Below, one piece after another: positions 1 to 10,066 of a DNA stretch of 64,000 nt. Position 1 is the first letter of the stretch. The number at the start of each line of letters is the position of its first letter. The notes under the pieces were generated by a model that saw only the letters and a list, made by a program, of their open reading frames with translations, did not search any database and was not told the origin of the DNA. A program made the translations under genes and the position numbers. Source of the DNA: Pseudorasbora parva (taxonomy: Eukaryota; Chordata; Actinopteri; Cypriniformes; Gobionidae); contig NC_090172.1 in the NCBI RefSeq assembly GCF_024679245.1, positions 42,082,776 through 42,146,775 of the forward strand, written 5' to 3'.

Positions 1-370
1 GACGGTCCCTGTGCCGGTAGTCCCTGTGCTGGTGGTCCGAGTTCCGATGGATTGTGTTCTGGTGGATCGTGTTCTGGGGGTCCCTGTGCCGGTGGATCGT
101 GTTCCGGTGTTCTGGTGTTCCGGTGGTCCCAGTTCCAGTGGATTCTATTCCAGTTGTCCCAGTTCCAGTGGATCATATTCCGGTGGTCCCTGTGCCGGTG
201 GATTCTAGTGGATCGTGTCCCAGTGGTCCCTGTGCCGATGGATCGTGTTCTGGTGGTCCAAGTTCCGGTGGATTCCGTTCCAGGGGATCCAGTTCTGGTG
301 GTCCCTGTTCTGGTGGATCGGGTTCTGGTGATCCCAGTTCCAGTGGACTCTGTGCCGGGGGACTCTGCTG
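1..370 (+). repeat. 15-bp coding minisatellite in retrotransposon ORF
   Basis: GC-rich minisatellite made of 15-base units (variants of GTTCCAGTGGATTCT and GTGCCGGTGGTCCCT) that often alternate as 30-base dimers. The unit is a multiple of three and carries no stop, so the forward frames stay open and read pentapeptides such as VPVDR, VPVVP or SSGGP depending on frame. It is cut by the left window edge and runs directly into the proline-rich ORF end and LTR that follow. Confidence 0.85.
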
Positions 371-570
371 AGCCAGACATGCCTCCCAGGCGTCCTGCTC
401 TGCCCATGCTGCCCCGGCGCCCTGCTCTGCCCCCCAGTCTGTCCCTCCCAGGCCTCCCTGGACTGTCCCTCCCGTGCCCCCCTGGTCTGTACCTCCCGTC
501 CCTCCCTGGTCTGTCCCTCCTGGGTCTGTCCCTCCCGTCCATAGTGGAGCATCTGGTAGCCGCTCCTTAA
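52..570 (+). CDS. C-terminal part of LTR-retrotransposon ORF, repeat-rich (5' end outside window)
   Basis: The reading frame ends at the TAA 568-570, only 12 bases before the LTR at 582. The first part is translated minisatellite. From about residue 107 it changes to a proline/leucine-rich tail with repeats of the type PPRRPALP and LPGLSLP. In fish Ty3/Gypsy elements such low-complexity repeats are common between the pol domains and the 3' LTR; no enzymatic motif is present. The ATG at 52 is probably not the true start, because the frame seems to have shifted within the repeats and the element continues to the left. Function unknown; a structural or merely tolerated tail is an inference. Confidence 0.5.
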   Translation: MCSGGSCSGGPCAGGSCSGVLVFRWSQFQWILFQLSQFQWIIFRWSLCRWILVDRVPVVPVPMDRVLVVQVPVDSVPGDPVLVVPVLVDRVLVIPVPVDSVPGDSAEPDMPPRRPALPMLPRRPALPPSLSLPGLPGLSLPCPPGLYLPSLPGLSLLGLSLPSIVEHLVAAP

Positions 571-581
571 GGAGGGGGTAA

Positions 582-954
582 TGTCACATGCCTGTCCTGT
601 CTTGTGTGCACATGTGGGTTTTGTTTTGTTGAGCATGTGCTCCTGTCATTGTCTGATCCCTCCCCCTTGTTATCTGATTAGTGTTTGATTTATCCCACCT
701 GTTCCCTCTTGATTGCTTCCCTTTATAAGCTCCTTGTGTTTGTCAGTCTTTGTCAGATCGTTGTTATGTCTATGTCTCCCGTTTCCCTGTGATTCCCAGT
801 TGGTAAGTTTTGTGTTTGTGTTTTGATTATGTATTTTGCCCCCTCATGGGTTTTGTTTTCTCTTTATGTTTTGTTTTGTATTTTTTCTGTTTTGTTAATA
901 AATCACTCCTTTTGCACTTGAATTCTCGATTCTGTTGTTGTGGTAGCTCGGGCA
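582..954 (+). mobile_element. 3' LTR of Ty3/Gypsy-type element
   Basis: It starts TGTCACATGCC directly after a purine-rich stretch (AAGGAGGGGGTA, 569-580) that fits a polypurine tract. It has a TATA-like TTTATAAGC near 722 and a polyadenylation signal AATAAA near 897. The right end is not sharp: no clean ACA end or target duplication was found, so 954 is an estimate from the usual distance after the poly(A) signal. Confidence 0.6.
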
Positions 955-1141
955 TCTATTTCGGATGCCTCCTGGACGCTTTGGACACTTCTGGAGGAAG
1001 TGGCTAGGGAGAGGGAAGTCTCTGCTTAGACTGTTGCCCCCATGACCCAGCCCTGGATAAGTGGAAGACTGTAATAAAATCCCCCAAATGTGCAATGCAG
1101 AACTATTATCATCTGTGTTCATTGGCATTGGTGGCATTGGC

Positions 1142-1330
1142 TTTAAAGCTACACTGTGTAACTTTTTAAGTTTATTCTTAGCTAAAAACACTTAGTTCTT
1201 TCAAAAATATATGTGCTCATTAATGTATATTTACTGTATATTTAATGTATATTCTTTGCGTAACCCAAAATGGTTATTCTATTGCATTACTACCACCCCA
1301 TATATTCACACAACAGCCACTGCTGAATAT
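1142..1330 (+). repeat. Fragment of TTAA-type TIR element
   Basis: TTTAAAGCTACACTGTGTAA at 1141 looks like the end of a TIR element with a TTAA target site, similar in style to the TTAA elements at 61433 and 62910. The opposite end was not found, so the extent is approximate. Confidence 0.3.
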
Positions 1331-2505
1331 ATTCAGAATGTTCAATGTGGCAATAAGCCATCAGCCAAACACGCCTTGATACTCTGACACGCTGAGGGTA
1401 CTCCAGATTCTTGATTGCATATGAACTTGCATTGAATATACTGCTCTCATTCAGAAGAGGGACTGGGGAAATGAGTCATGATATATTGTTTGCTGTTTAC
1501 TTCCACATGCGTTCACACACAATTTGAATGATATTTATTTATGTTCTTATATTCATATACGAATAAAAACCTATAACACATTAAATTGACAACAAAGCAT
1601 TGCACATTGTCTGTAGCACAGTTTTTTTCTTTCCTCTCTGTCTGTTGAAGGTTATCGAGTGACCTGCTGATGCATTATTCTTACACTGCTCAAATCCAAA
1701 GGATGATGCCTGTTGCCCTGATTTGACGTCACAGCCTTCAAAGGCCTTCAGTCTTTGAATCAGTGGCAGGCAGATCTTGATGGAGAGATACGTGTCTGAG
1801 GAAAACAGAAGCAATGTGGAGAGAAGTGAAGGCCATCCAGATTGGACAATAAAAAGCAGCAGCTGCTATGAGTTTGGAGTGCACTTCAGTGACCCCTCAA
1901 GGATGGTGGCCTGCTCCCATCTTGTAATTACCTGCACTTTCTGCTATGCTATCGTGAAGCTGGGCTGCCTCGTGGGGTGTGAGACTTTTTCATCTGAAGA
2001 AAGCATGTCTGTGTGAGTGTGCATGACATCTATTTCCTTTGTTTCAGCTGCCATAGCAGATGTTGGTGCTGATGGCGTGTTCAGTCGAAGTCTCAGATGT
2101 GCTGCCAACTTCTGATCTTAGTGTGGTCATGTTGTGAACGATAATATGGCCTCTGGTGATCATTTCGGCTACTGTGTTTGTTTGTGGAAATGTAGCAGCT
2201 GTCTTCAGAGCCAAACTTATCAAATGGTTAATTGATTAATAGCAACCCAGTAAACATTCTGCATAGCACACTATATGTAAAGTGTGGCATTGCATTCATT
2301 AAACACAAACTGACACCAGCGGCTTTTATCGCAGCACCATCAAAATGTCACAAAATGCTATGTCATACACTAGTTTAGACTAATTTTGTCATATACCTAC
2401 CCTCATATAATTATAAAAGCATGTGATTCTCCTGCTTCTATGTGTTTTTCAGCATGTCATTACTGTTAATTTCCAGACTTATCATGGCCATCAATTGATT
2501 CTCAT
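1331..2505. other. Unassigned AT-rich sequence
   Basis: No recognisable element or gene. The longest forward reading frame here (1777-2016, 79 codons) resembles nothing I know and lacks coding signals. Confidence 0.5.
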
Positions 2506-2555
2506 TGCTTTGAATAAAAGCATCTGCTAAATGAATAAATGTAAAATGTAAATGT
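2506..2555 (+). repeat. L2-type LINE/SINE 3' tail
   Basis: GCTTTGAATAAAAGCATCTG followed by CTAAATGAATAAATGTAAA matches the 3' tail of the L2 LINE in this window (GCTTTGGATAAAGACGTCTG near 24472). Only the tail is recognisable. Confidence 0.6.
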
Positions 2556-3078
2556 GTGAACAGACTGTTGGTTACAAAACACTCAAAATCTCATTTGCAG
2601 TTCACACTCATTCATTCAAAACTTGTCACATCAAGATGTGCTGCGGTAGGTTTGATGTCAAAGATGTAAAATGCCATCAGCTCTTGCTTGTTTGTGACAG
2701 ACTGCAACACCACAGTTGAAAGTATATTTTAGAATGAGATTTGAGAGTCATGGAATAAGCTAAAAAATATTATCTGCATCATGAGTGAATTACTCCTCTG
2801 AATTAGTTATTCCTAATAAGTTAGTGTGATTCAGTCTGAATAATTTGGACTGCTCACCAATGCACTTAATCGTTAGAAGCTTTTGGAATAATAAGACACA
2901 AAGAAAAGAAAAAAAGATAAATAGATGATTTGGATATTTAATAATTAAACAATGAAACATATACATAAAATATACATACAACTTATTTAATATTGAATAC
3001 ATTACTAATTTTGATCAGCTGTCAATTAAGATGCTTTTTGCAGCCATACAGTGTAAGTTACAGCTTCTACCAGGGTGT
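2556..3078. other. Unassigned sequence
   Basis: AT-rich sequence with no recognisable repeat boundary or coding region. Confidence 0.5.
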
Positions 3079-3292
3079 TGTCACTATTCACCAGTGAGAG
3101 TGACCCTGTTTACGAACAGAGGACACTCCACCTCAGCCTGTCACTCTGTCAAAGACTACATTAGCCATAATCCTTTGCCCAGACTCATCATCACTCATTG
3201 TTTACACCTGGGTCTAATTTACCTAATTTCCTCCACCTATATAACACATGTTCATCTTTTCATTCACAGCCTTGTTAAGTGTAATACTGTCC

Positions 3293-4066
3293 CTGCGTCC
3301 CAATTCACATACTATCCATCCTAAATAGTATTCGAAAATAGAATTAGTATGTCCCAAATCGTAGTATGTTGAAAAGAGTAGTCCAAAGATTCCCGGATGG
3401 TTTACTATTTCCGGTCCGAATTCACAGTATGGATCGATGGGCACTCTAACGGCTGATATTATCCACAACCCATTGCGAGTTGGACGAGGATTCAATTAGA
3501 ACTACAAACGCGGATAAAAAGCGTTAAAAAACTACAAACATGACGGATGTGCGAGTTCGACGGTTAAGCATGCGGTTAAGTAGGGAAGTTTAGATAAAGG
3601 GGTTTGAGTGACCCTATCAATATTTAACCTGACAAAAATATATTTATTCAGTGTTGTCAACATTATATTTCACATGCAGCAGCATTATGAACTTTTGTAA
3701 TGACACGTTTGGCCATTAACTTTTTAATGCATCATTATATTTAAACTGCAAACACATGAGGAGAGTCTCTGCATTGAAGACCCACAAATGGCAGATCAAC
3801 GAGCGGCTACATTTCTCTCCCATACGGTAGGAGATTAAACTGAATGTGGAGGATTTGAACTGTGATGAATCTGATGATAATTGACAGGGCAGATAAACGG
3901 TGACGGGATGCACGTAACTAAGCGACAAAGTCCGTTAAAGATGGCGAAGTAGTATGTCCCGAAGCTTGCATACTTTTCTGCTATACACTCAAAAGTATAT
4001 ACATTTTCTTCACAAAAAGAGTACATACTTTTAGGACGTAGTACAAGTAGGCGAATTGGGACGCAG
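3293..4066. mobile_element. 774-bp non-autonomous TIR element
   Basis: It begins CTGCGTCCCAATTCAC and ends with the near-perfect inverse GCGAATTGGGACGCAG. It is inserted in the LTR that starts at 3079. No transposase-like frame is visible inside. The target duplication is not clear, so I do not assign a superfamily. Internal AGTATGTCCC and AAAGTATATAC blocks recur near both ends. Confidence 0.75.
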
Positions 4067-4080
4067 CATGTGTCTAAACA

Positions 4081-4115
4081 TTGTCCCTTGTCCCTTGTCC
4101 CTTGTCCCTTGTCCC
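4081..4115. repeat. TTGTCCC heptamer tandem repeat
   Basis: Four to five head-to-tail copies of TTGTCCC, inside the resumed part of the LTR that starts at 3079. Confidence 0.85.
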
Positions 4116-4127
4116 TGGATTTGGATG

Positions 4128-5071
4128 GCTCACACAGTGTTCAGAGCATAGGTTCAGATTCAGAGTCCGTGCCAGCAGCAGCAGCACCGCGCGTTTCTTC
4201 AGTGCAGCTGAATGAATGAGACTAAATGATCTTACCAGTGCGCTTAGGTTGCTCTCTCTTATATTGCGGTCTTTGAATTCGAAATAAGCTGCTGAATAAA
4301 ATGCATCTTGAATCTTTTGCTTCCGTTGCTGTAAACTCCGTTAAATGAGCATATACCACGGGAATTGAAGATCGGATTTATATTCATTTTGCGTAGGTGT
4401 AAGGTAAGCTATAAGACAACATGCATGTTCTTTTTTTATTATTTGTTTTTAGATTGTTTAGCTCCGTTTGCGAGAGCCGCGAGCAGTATCAGCCTGCCTC
4501 AGCTCGTCAAAAATGCCTTTTAGGCTACTGTGGTGGTAATAGTTGGCGAAATTAACTAACATTGTGATGCTTGAAGTGTTTTATTTCTATGGATTTTATT
4601 ATAGGGAAGACAAGTCAAGAGTTGATTTGAGAGACTAAATCGATTAAATATGCGGTTAACTCACTGTCGGCCGCTGGCCGCTTGGTCGTCACTTATAAAA
4701 AATTTAAACTTTAATTTAACAAACAAAAAAATGCTCTAAACATTTTTCTAAATTAACTTAATAAAGAAACCAAACGAAATATAACTACTTTGACATTAAA
4801 AACAAAACAGAACTATTTTAATGGCTGCAACAATGTAAACAAAAAACAAAAAAACGGTCTCCAGTCGGACTCGGGCCGAGAATTTTGATAAGCTGTCGGA
4901 CACGGGCCGGGCTAGGGCCTCAGCGTCTAGGGCCAGGGCCGGTTTGAGTTTGGGTAAATTGGAAGGATACTCTTTTTAAGGACTTTTATGATCATGGATT
5001 ATATTAACCCATAATAAGGTCATTCATGCCATGAGGTCAAAATGACCTGACTTTAGATCAATTAATAGATT
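4128..5071. other. Unassigned sequence
   Basis: No coding region recognised. It holds a purine/pyrimidine-mixed stretch and a GC-rich block near 4860-4930 (CGGGCCG motifs) that looks repeat-derived but that I cannot classify. Confidence 0.4.
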
Positions 5072-5470
5072 ATGTATGGTTCCTTCTACACAGTTGGGGA
5101 AGTAGAGGAGGATACTAACCCAAAATATTTTTGTGGGCCCGTGTCCTTGGACAAGATGGCCCCTGAGCCTGTGTCTTTGGACAAGATGGCCGACCTAACC
5201 TGTGCCACCAGTCCAGAACCCTCTGCCAAGATGGCCACCACTAGTCCAGAGCCCTCTGCCAAGATGGCCACCACCAGTCCAGAGTCCTCTACCAAGAAGG
5301 CCGCAACGCCAGAGTCCTCTGCCAAGATGGCCACCACCATGCCAGAGCCCTCTGCCAAGATGGCCACCGCCATGCCAGAGCCCTCTGCCAAGATGGCCAC
5401 CACCACGCTAGGGCCCTCTGCCAAGATTGCCACACCAGAGCCTGTCCCCCAGAGATGTTCCTCTACCTGA
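5072..5470 (+). CDS. Repeat-rich retrotransposon tail ORF (132 aa, AKMAT repeats)
   Basis: From about residue 45 the protein is a tandem repeat of the form SPEPSAKMATT or MPEPSAKMATA, encoded by about 33-base units containing GCCAAGATGGCCACC. Residues 1-30 carry a shorter related motif, VSLDKMA. No catalytic motif is present. It sits about 420 bases upstream of the LTR at 5888, like the repeat-rich ORF before the LTR at 582, so I read it as the low-complexity end of an LTR-retrotransposon ORF. The reading continues in other frames to about 5818 as serine/proline repeats (SPERTLSP), so frameshifts are likely. No function can be assigned. Confidence 0.5.
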   Translation: MYGSFYTVGEVEEDTNPKYFCGPVSLDKMAPEPVSLDKMADLTCATSPEPSAKMATTSPEPSAKMATTSPESSTKKAATPESSAKMATTMPEPSAKMATAMPEPSAKMATTTLGPSAKIATPEPVPQRCSST

Positions 5471-5887
5471 ACCTGTGTCTGTTCCTGCCAGTGATGCATT
5501 GACTGTTATGGCAACAGCCATTTGGCTGCATGCACATCAACTTCGTCTTCTACCCAGAGTCCAGAGAGGACTTTGTCTCTTACCCAGAATCCAAATAGGA
5601 CTTTGTCCCCGGTCCCGAGTCCAGAGAGGACTCTGTCCCCTGTCCCCTATAGTCCAAAGAGGTCTCTGCCTCCTGCCCCAAGTCCAGAGAGTATTCTGTC
5701 TCCAGCTAGACCAACTTCTCAGCTTGCTCTGCCACGGGGCTCTTCAAGACCATCTGCGTTACTTAGGTGTTCATCTGCTCTGCTGTGGGGTTCTTCAAGA
5801 CCGTCTGTGCTACTTTGATGGTTGTCTGCTCTGCCCTGGCCCACACCACCCTGGTCATCTGCCTATTCTTCTCTGCCTTAGCTGCTA
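5471..5887 (+). pseudogene. Continuation of retrotransposon tail, serine/proline repeats
   Basis: It reads SPERTLSPVPSPERTLSP-type repeats in one frame (5522-5818) and leucine-rich text in another. It ends directly at the LTR at 5888. Probably the frame-shifted remainder of the preceding ORF. Confidence 0.4.
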
Positions 5888-6323
5888 TGTCACAATTCAT
5901 CAGTGAGAGTGCCCCTGATTTCCATCCGAGGGCACTCGACCCCAGACTGTCACTCCATCAAGGACTACATTACCCACAATCCTTTGCCCAGGCTCATTTT
6001 CCTCTACTACATAAACCACATTCACCTTTTAATTCATGGCTAAGTCTTGTTAAGTGTAATGCTGCATTTCTGAGCATTCTCCTTGGTTTCTTGTCTCTTT
6101 GTCTTGGATTACTTGCCTGTTCCATGGATTACCCTTTTGCCTGTCTTTCCTGCCTTGTTTGCCTGTTTGGACTGCTTGCCTGTGTATGACCTTTTGCCTG
6201 TTTTTGTCTACGATTGCGTCCCTCTGAATAAATACTGTCCTTGGATCCTCAATCTTTGAGTCTTGGAGCAGTTCATTGCAGGCGTCTAACTAAGTGTGGA
6301 TTGGTAAAGGTTGCGATCTTACA
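5888..6323 (+). mobile_element. Gypsy-type LTR (copy 2)
   Basis: TGTCACAATTC at 5888 to CGATCTTACA at 6323 (436 bp), with conventional TG...CA ends. AATAAATACTG near 6228 gives a poly(A) signal. It is homologous to the LTR at 3079, and its upstream neighbour is a repeat-rich ORF, so it is most likely a 3' LTR. Target duplication not visible. Confidence 0.7.
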
Positions 6324-7208
6324 TATAAAAAATAGATAATAACAGAATATGTATAAAACCATGTTGGAGATATTTGTTTTTAAAGTAATGTGTTTGATTA
6401 CTTTTATTAAATATAAAAGTATCTAATTACTCTCTAAAAAAAGTAACTAATTCTGTTACTTTGTTATTTATTATGGAAAGTAATGCATTGTTACTTCTGA
6501 GTTACTTTTAACTTTGTCTCACCTGGATTGAGCGTTTTTTTTTATTTTATTTTTTTTTTTTTTATAACAATTGTGTTTTTTTATTAAGAATAATAGGCTA
6601 ATGAACCCACAAATTGCTGCTTCAAAACCGAAACTAAAATGTGCATGGCTGCACAGAGCGTGCATTTATGGACAAACTGTCTTTCGCGGTGTGTGCGTAC
6701 TACCGCGTTTTCAGTTCATGGAAGCTTAACTTCCATATGAATTTATTGAAAACACTTGCTTTGCTTTGCTCTGCTCCGTTATTAATGCCAGAGCGACTGT
6801 GTGCATGTTACTTTCGGTTAGATAGAATTAGTTATTTAAAATCCCAGTTGGTGATAACGGTATTACCACACGTCGATTAACCAATGGGAACATTTCCTCA
6901 CTGTCACATCCCTAGTTTGCATTTCTTTTGCATTTTGCATTTTTATTCATTTTGAGCAATACAATGACCATCATGTTTACGCAGCGCACACAACCCTTCT
7001 TATTAACATGGGGAAGGGAGAGCTGGCTGTCAAGAAGTGGGTTAACAATGTAGCTTGATTTACTTATTTGAAAAAAAACAAAAAAACAAAAAAACAGATG
7101 TTTTGTACATTTAAAAGTAATACGTTGCTTTACTTGTTACTTTAAAAAAAATCAGATCTGATTATGTAACTTGTCTTATGTCTACTTGTAATACATTAAC
7201 CCAACACT
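6324..7208. repeat. hAT-like miniature element (degenerate)
   Basis: Repeated AGTAACTAATT and TGTTACTTT words on the left, and GTAATACATTAACCCAACAC at the right end (7189-7208), resemble the widespread fish TIR elements ending in a CAGTGTTGGG-type terminus. The left end is indistinct. The small frame at 6641-6880 is not a recognisable protein. Confidence 0.4.
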
Positions 7209-8360
7209 TATTACTTATATAACACATAATACAATATATTGTTTTAATTCAAGTCAAGATTGCAGAGAAGGTGTTACCAATGTCACCAAAGTGACCTTTT
7301 GGTGGTGCATAGAAAAAACTACACCAACGTTTCCCTTATGAGACTGCACTGGTTCATTGCACATACTTTCAATTTTTTCAGTTATCTACCTTCAAACAAG
7401 GTCATTTGCTTATAAGCCAAGTTACTTAATTTGGCCTATCTCTTCAGGAAAAAAGCCAGACAGCTTGTGGAGATCACATGTTTAGGAGATGACAAAAAGC
7501 TCATGTCCCTGCTGAGAGCATTCTTCATTCTTGCAAACTAACCATTTTGTCAGGTTGATGATTTAACCCAAAGCAGCTCAACTCGCATTTTCCACATTCC
7601 CTTCACTTAACTAAAAATAGACACACATTGGATGAGAGCAATTTTATTACTTTAAAAAACTGTGGAAAGTTAGCACATGAATCAAAGTCTTTGCGTACCG
7701 CTGAGCTGCCAGATCATTGCCCAAAGACAGTCATGGAAAAAGGTGTCATCGCTAGTGACTTCGGGGGCGATGCATATCGAGCATTCCTTAGTCAGTGATA
7801 GTTAGGAAGAGGAACAGTTCGAGAACAGCATGGACCAATGCAGGCCCACGCGTCCCACTTTCATTCAGCTCGACATCAATACCTCACACTAATGTTTACA
7901 GAGGCACGAGTGTCAGGGTTCGAACCACATACCTCATCCTGTTCTCACGATGCTCAACATGCCATAACAAAATGTAATGAGAGCACACACATACACACAT
8001 TCTCTCTCTTTCTCTCACCCACACACTGTATTTCTCTTCCTCACACACAGACAAATGTGTAAATAAGTTCTCCCCGAGAGATTCATGCTAGATATATTTA
8101 TTTAAACTAAGAATTTTTAGCATTTTTATGCCCATTTTCACATTTTTGCTTCTAGTTTTTTATTTCATTTTATTTTTAGTATATGGACTTGAACATTTTA
8201 ACTGGAAGGGCTGAGACAATTTTTCCCTTTGTGAATATAGGAAAAATGTCATAGCTGAAGGAATGCAAAAGCATTATAAGGGTGGATTATGTCACGTACG
8301 ATTACAGAATCGGGCTGAGTCTGTGCTTGTCCTACTCCAGTCGTTTTGATCAAACGTAGT
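7209..8360. other. Unassigned sequence
   Basis: No gene recognised. GGGTTCGAACC near 7917 resembles a tRNA-type B box, but no matching A box, tRNA fold or SINE tail could be shown. Confidence 0.4.
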
Positions 8361-8686
8361 ACGTTTACATTTATTCATTTATCCAACGTAACTTACAACT
8401 GAGGAGAACAATAGAAGCAAACAAAAATAAAGGGCAACACAATGCAAGTATTATGACTAGTGCCCGTTAGTCTAGCACAGTACACATAGCAAGGTGTATA
8501 TTTATTTTTATTTATTTTTATTTATTTATTATTATTATTATTTTATTCATAGGCATAATTGTAAGTGTTAGCACTAATGGGTCAAGTGTTGACAAAAAAA
8601 GCATCTTCAGCTGTTTCTTGAAAATGTCTAAAGACTCAGCAGCTTGGGTTGAGTTAAGCCGGTCATTCCAGCATAGAATGATGCTC
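8361..8686 (-). mobile_element. L2-type LINE 3' end, reverse strand
   Basis: TTTACATTTATTCATTTATC at 8362 is the reverse complement of an L2 tail. Further right on the reverse strand a short frame reads CWNDRLNSTQAAESLDIFKK, which resembles the C-terminal end of the L2 ORF near 24200 (SIRAAESVAIFKKHLKTHLF). It is interrupted at 8687 by a TIR element. Confidence 0.5.
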
Positions 8687-9280
8687 CTGTGTCTCATTTC
8701 GTTAAATTTCGATGGCTGCGTCCTCCGGAGGACCTGTGTAGGATGCAGTATACGGTGTGTCCTCAATCAGAATTAAACGAGACGTCCTTCGTAAGACACA
8801 CAGGCAGGAAGTACCACGTTGCTATACCAACACGTTCAGCCTCGTTGCGCTCTCACGCCAGTTATATGAATGAAAATTATTTATAACTTGAAAATGACTA
8901 TAAAATGTTTCTTGTCTTGACAACAATGTACTGTTCTAAACGTTTAAAAAAGCACTAAATAGATGTCATCCTTTTTACTCACAAATATCTGTTGGAGGGA
9001 ATAGAGCTTAAAAAACAAAACCAAGCTTAAACTACTTCACAGTATAATAAAATAATTTAAAAAAAATTACGTTTTTTACCGGCGACACAAAGAATTGTGG
9101 GTTACCTCCAGCCGTGAGGGATACACCTCATGCACACTCCGAATTCCTGTGAAAGAAGGACGCATTCAAAGGTCGCATTTGGAGTGTCCTTCTCGCTTTT
9201 TTGAAATGAGACGGCCTTATGACATATGCAGCCTTCGAATGTGACCTCCGGAGGATGCAGCCTTCTGAAATGAGACACAG
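8687..9280. mobile_element. 594-bp non-autonomous TIR element
   Basis: The left end CTGTGTCTCATTTCG and right end CTGAAATGAGACACAG are inverse, and the inverted match continues through CTGCRTCCTCCGGAGG about 25 bases inward. CTC flanks both sides (8684-8686 and 9281-9283), so a 3-bp target duplication is possible. No transposase frame. It lies inside the L2-type remnant. A similar CTTCGGAGGATGCA block occurs near 59813. Confidence 0.75.
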
Positions 9281-9349
9281 CTCATGACTTAAATCATGTG
9301 GTCATGTGATGACCAGGCAATAGAAATCAAGCGTATGGGGTCACAAAGC

Positions 9350-9524
9350 TTAAAGGCATAGTTCTTCCAAAATTGAAAATTTGTACCCTGGTATTGTTTT
9401 AGAAGAAGGTCTAAACAAACGGTCCAAAACAAAGTGGACCCTATTTATTTTCAATGACTCAACTAACAGAAACAGAACATTTCCTAAATGTCTTCTGTGT
9501 TGCTCCCAAATTGCAACCCAAAAT
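9350..9524 (+). repeat. Fragment of TTAA-type TIR element
   Basis: TTAAAGGCATAGTTCTTCC at 9350 resembles the abundant fish terminus TTAAAGGGATAGTTCACCC, followed by AAAATTGAAAATT. Its other end is missing; the next TIR element starts at 9525. Confidence 0.45.
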
Positions 9525-10038
9525 TAGCTTAGAAATCTAGACGCACCCTAGAGGCAGCAAATCTAATCTGCCGCGAGTGTCGTTTAGCAACTCTAAATAC
9601 CCTTCGGAGCTGTAAAAACCAAACTCTGGTCGGGCCAATCACACCATGTATAGAGTCGGTGGGCGGGGCTTAACATAATGACGGCCAAGTTGCACTTGCA
9701 TGCTTCTATAGCACAGAAACTGGCGAACAGTGGTCTTTCGAATCAGCTTTGACCGCAACTCTGGAAGACTTGGAGTTAAGCTTTTCTCTGAGAAAAGAAC
9801 AAAGAACGGCACTGAAGTCATTCTTAAGAAGGGAAGATGTGTTTTTAGTTTTGCCGAAAGTTTAATCTTCCAACGAGCTCTGCTTCACCTTCATTGCTCT
9901 GGTTGGTTGTAGCGCTATCCTATTGCGTGCACCCCATGCAGAGGGAGTTTGAAATTTATCCCGCCCCTCGGATTGAGCCCTGTCAATAGTGAGTTTCCAG
10001 ACAAAACATCTTGATGTGGGTCTGGCTTGTCAGTCTAA
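9525..10038. mobile_element. 514-bp TIR element with RecQ-like fragment, copy 1
   Basis: The left end TAGCTTAGAAATCTAGACGC and the right end GGGTCTGGCTTGTCAGTCTA form an imperfect inverted repeat of about 23 bases. A second copy with about the same length and content is at 52086. A relative with the same TTAGCCT...AGAC style of end is at 20032. It carries a decayed coding segment (9725-9900). Confidence 0.75.
9725..9900 (+). pseudogene. N-terminal fragment of RecQ-type helicase-like protein
   Basis: The frame starting at 9725 reads SFESALTATLEDLELSF, then LRKEQRTALKSFLRREDVF and LVLP, and stops at 9863. Known RecQ-family helicases have a motif 0 (LRxxQxxAIxxFL), then DVFVxLPTG and Walker A GKSL. 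Motif 0 and the LP are present here; the Walker A segment is missing about ten bases, and SLIFQ resumes in another frame at about 9859. Copy 2 at 52274 has a similar but larger break. No helicase core beyond this point is present, so it cannot be active. It could be the first exon of an autonomous transposon gene or a captured host exon. Confidence 0.55.
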
Positions 10039-10066
10039 CCCAAAATAGCAGCAACAACAGAATCAG

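Larger units (their letters stand above)
3079..4127 (+). mobile_element. Gypsy-type LTR (copy 1), split by a TIR element
   Basis: TGTCACTATTCACCAGTGAG at 3079 aligns with the LTR at 5888 (TGTCACAATTCATCAGTGAG) along roughly 210 bases, including the shared CTACATTA, AATCCTTTGCCCA and CTTGTTAAGTGTAAT blocks. The alignment stops at 3292, where a TIR element begins, and resumes after it at about 4067 (TCTAAACATTGTCCC against TCTGAGCATTCTCCT), fading near 4127. This and the LTR at 5888 could be the two LTRs of one element with a strongly shortened interior. Confidence 0.65.

Noticed and set aside
1581..2016. Overlapping host genes on both strands
   Set aside because: Frames of under 80 codons without motifs, splice context or codon bias that I can support.
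7911..7935. tRNA or SINE B box at GGGTTCGAACC
   Set aside because: No A box, no SINE body and no tail could be found around it.
9730..9912. Short protein MVFRISFDRNSGRLGVKLF
   Set aside because: This is the neighbouring frame of the RecQ-like fragment; the helicase-like reading is better supported by the motif and by copies 2 and 3.
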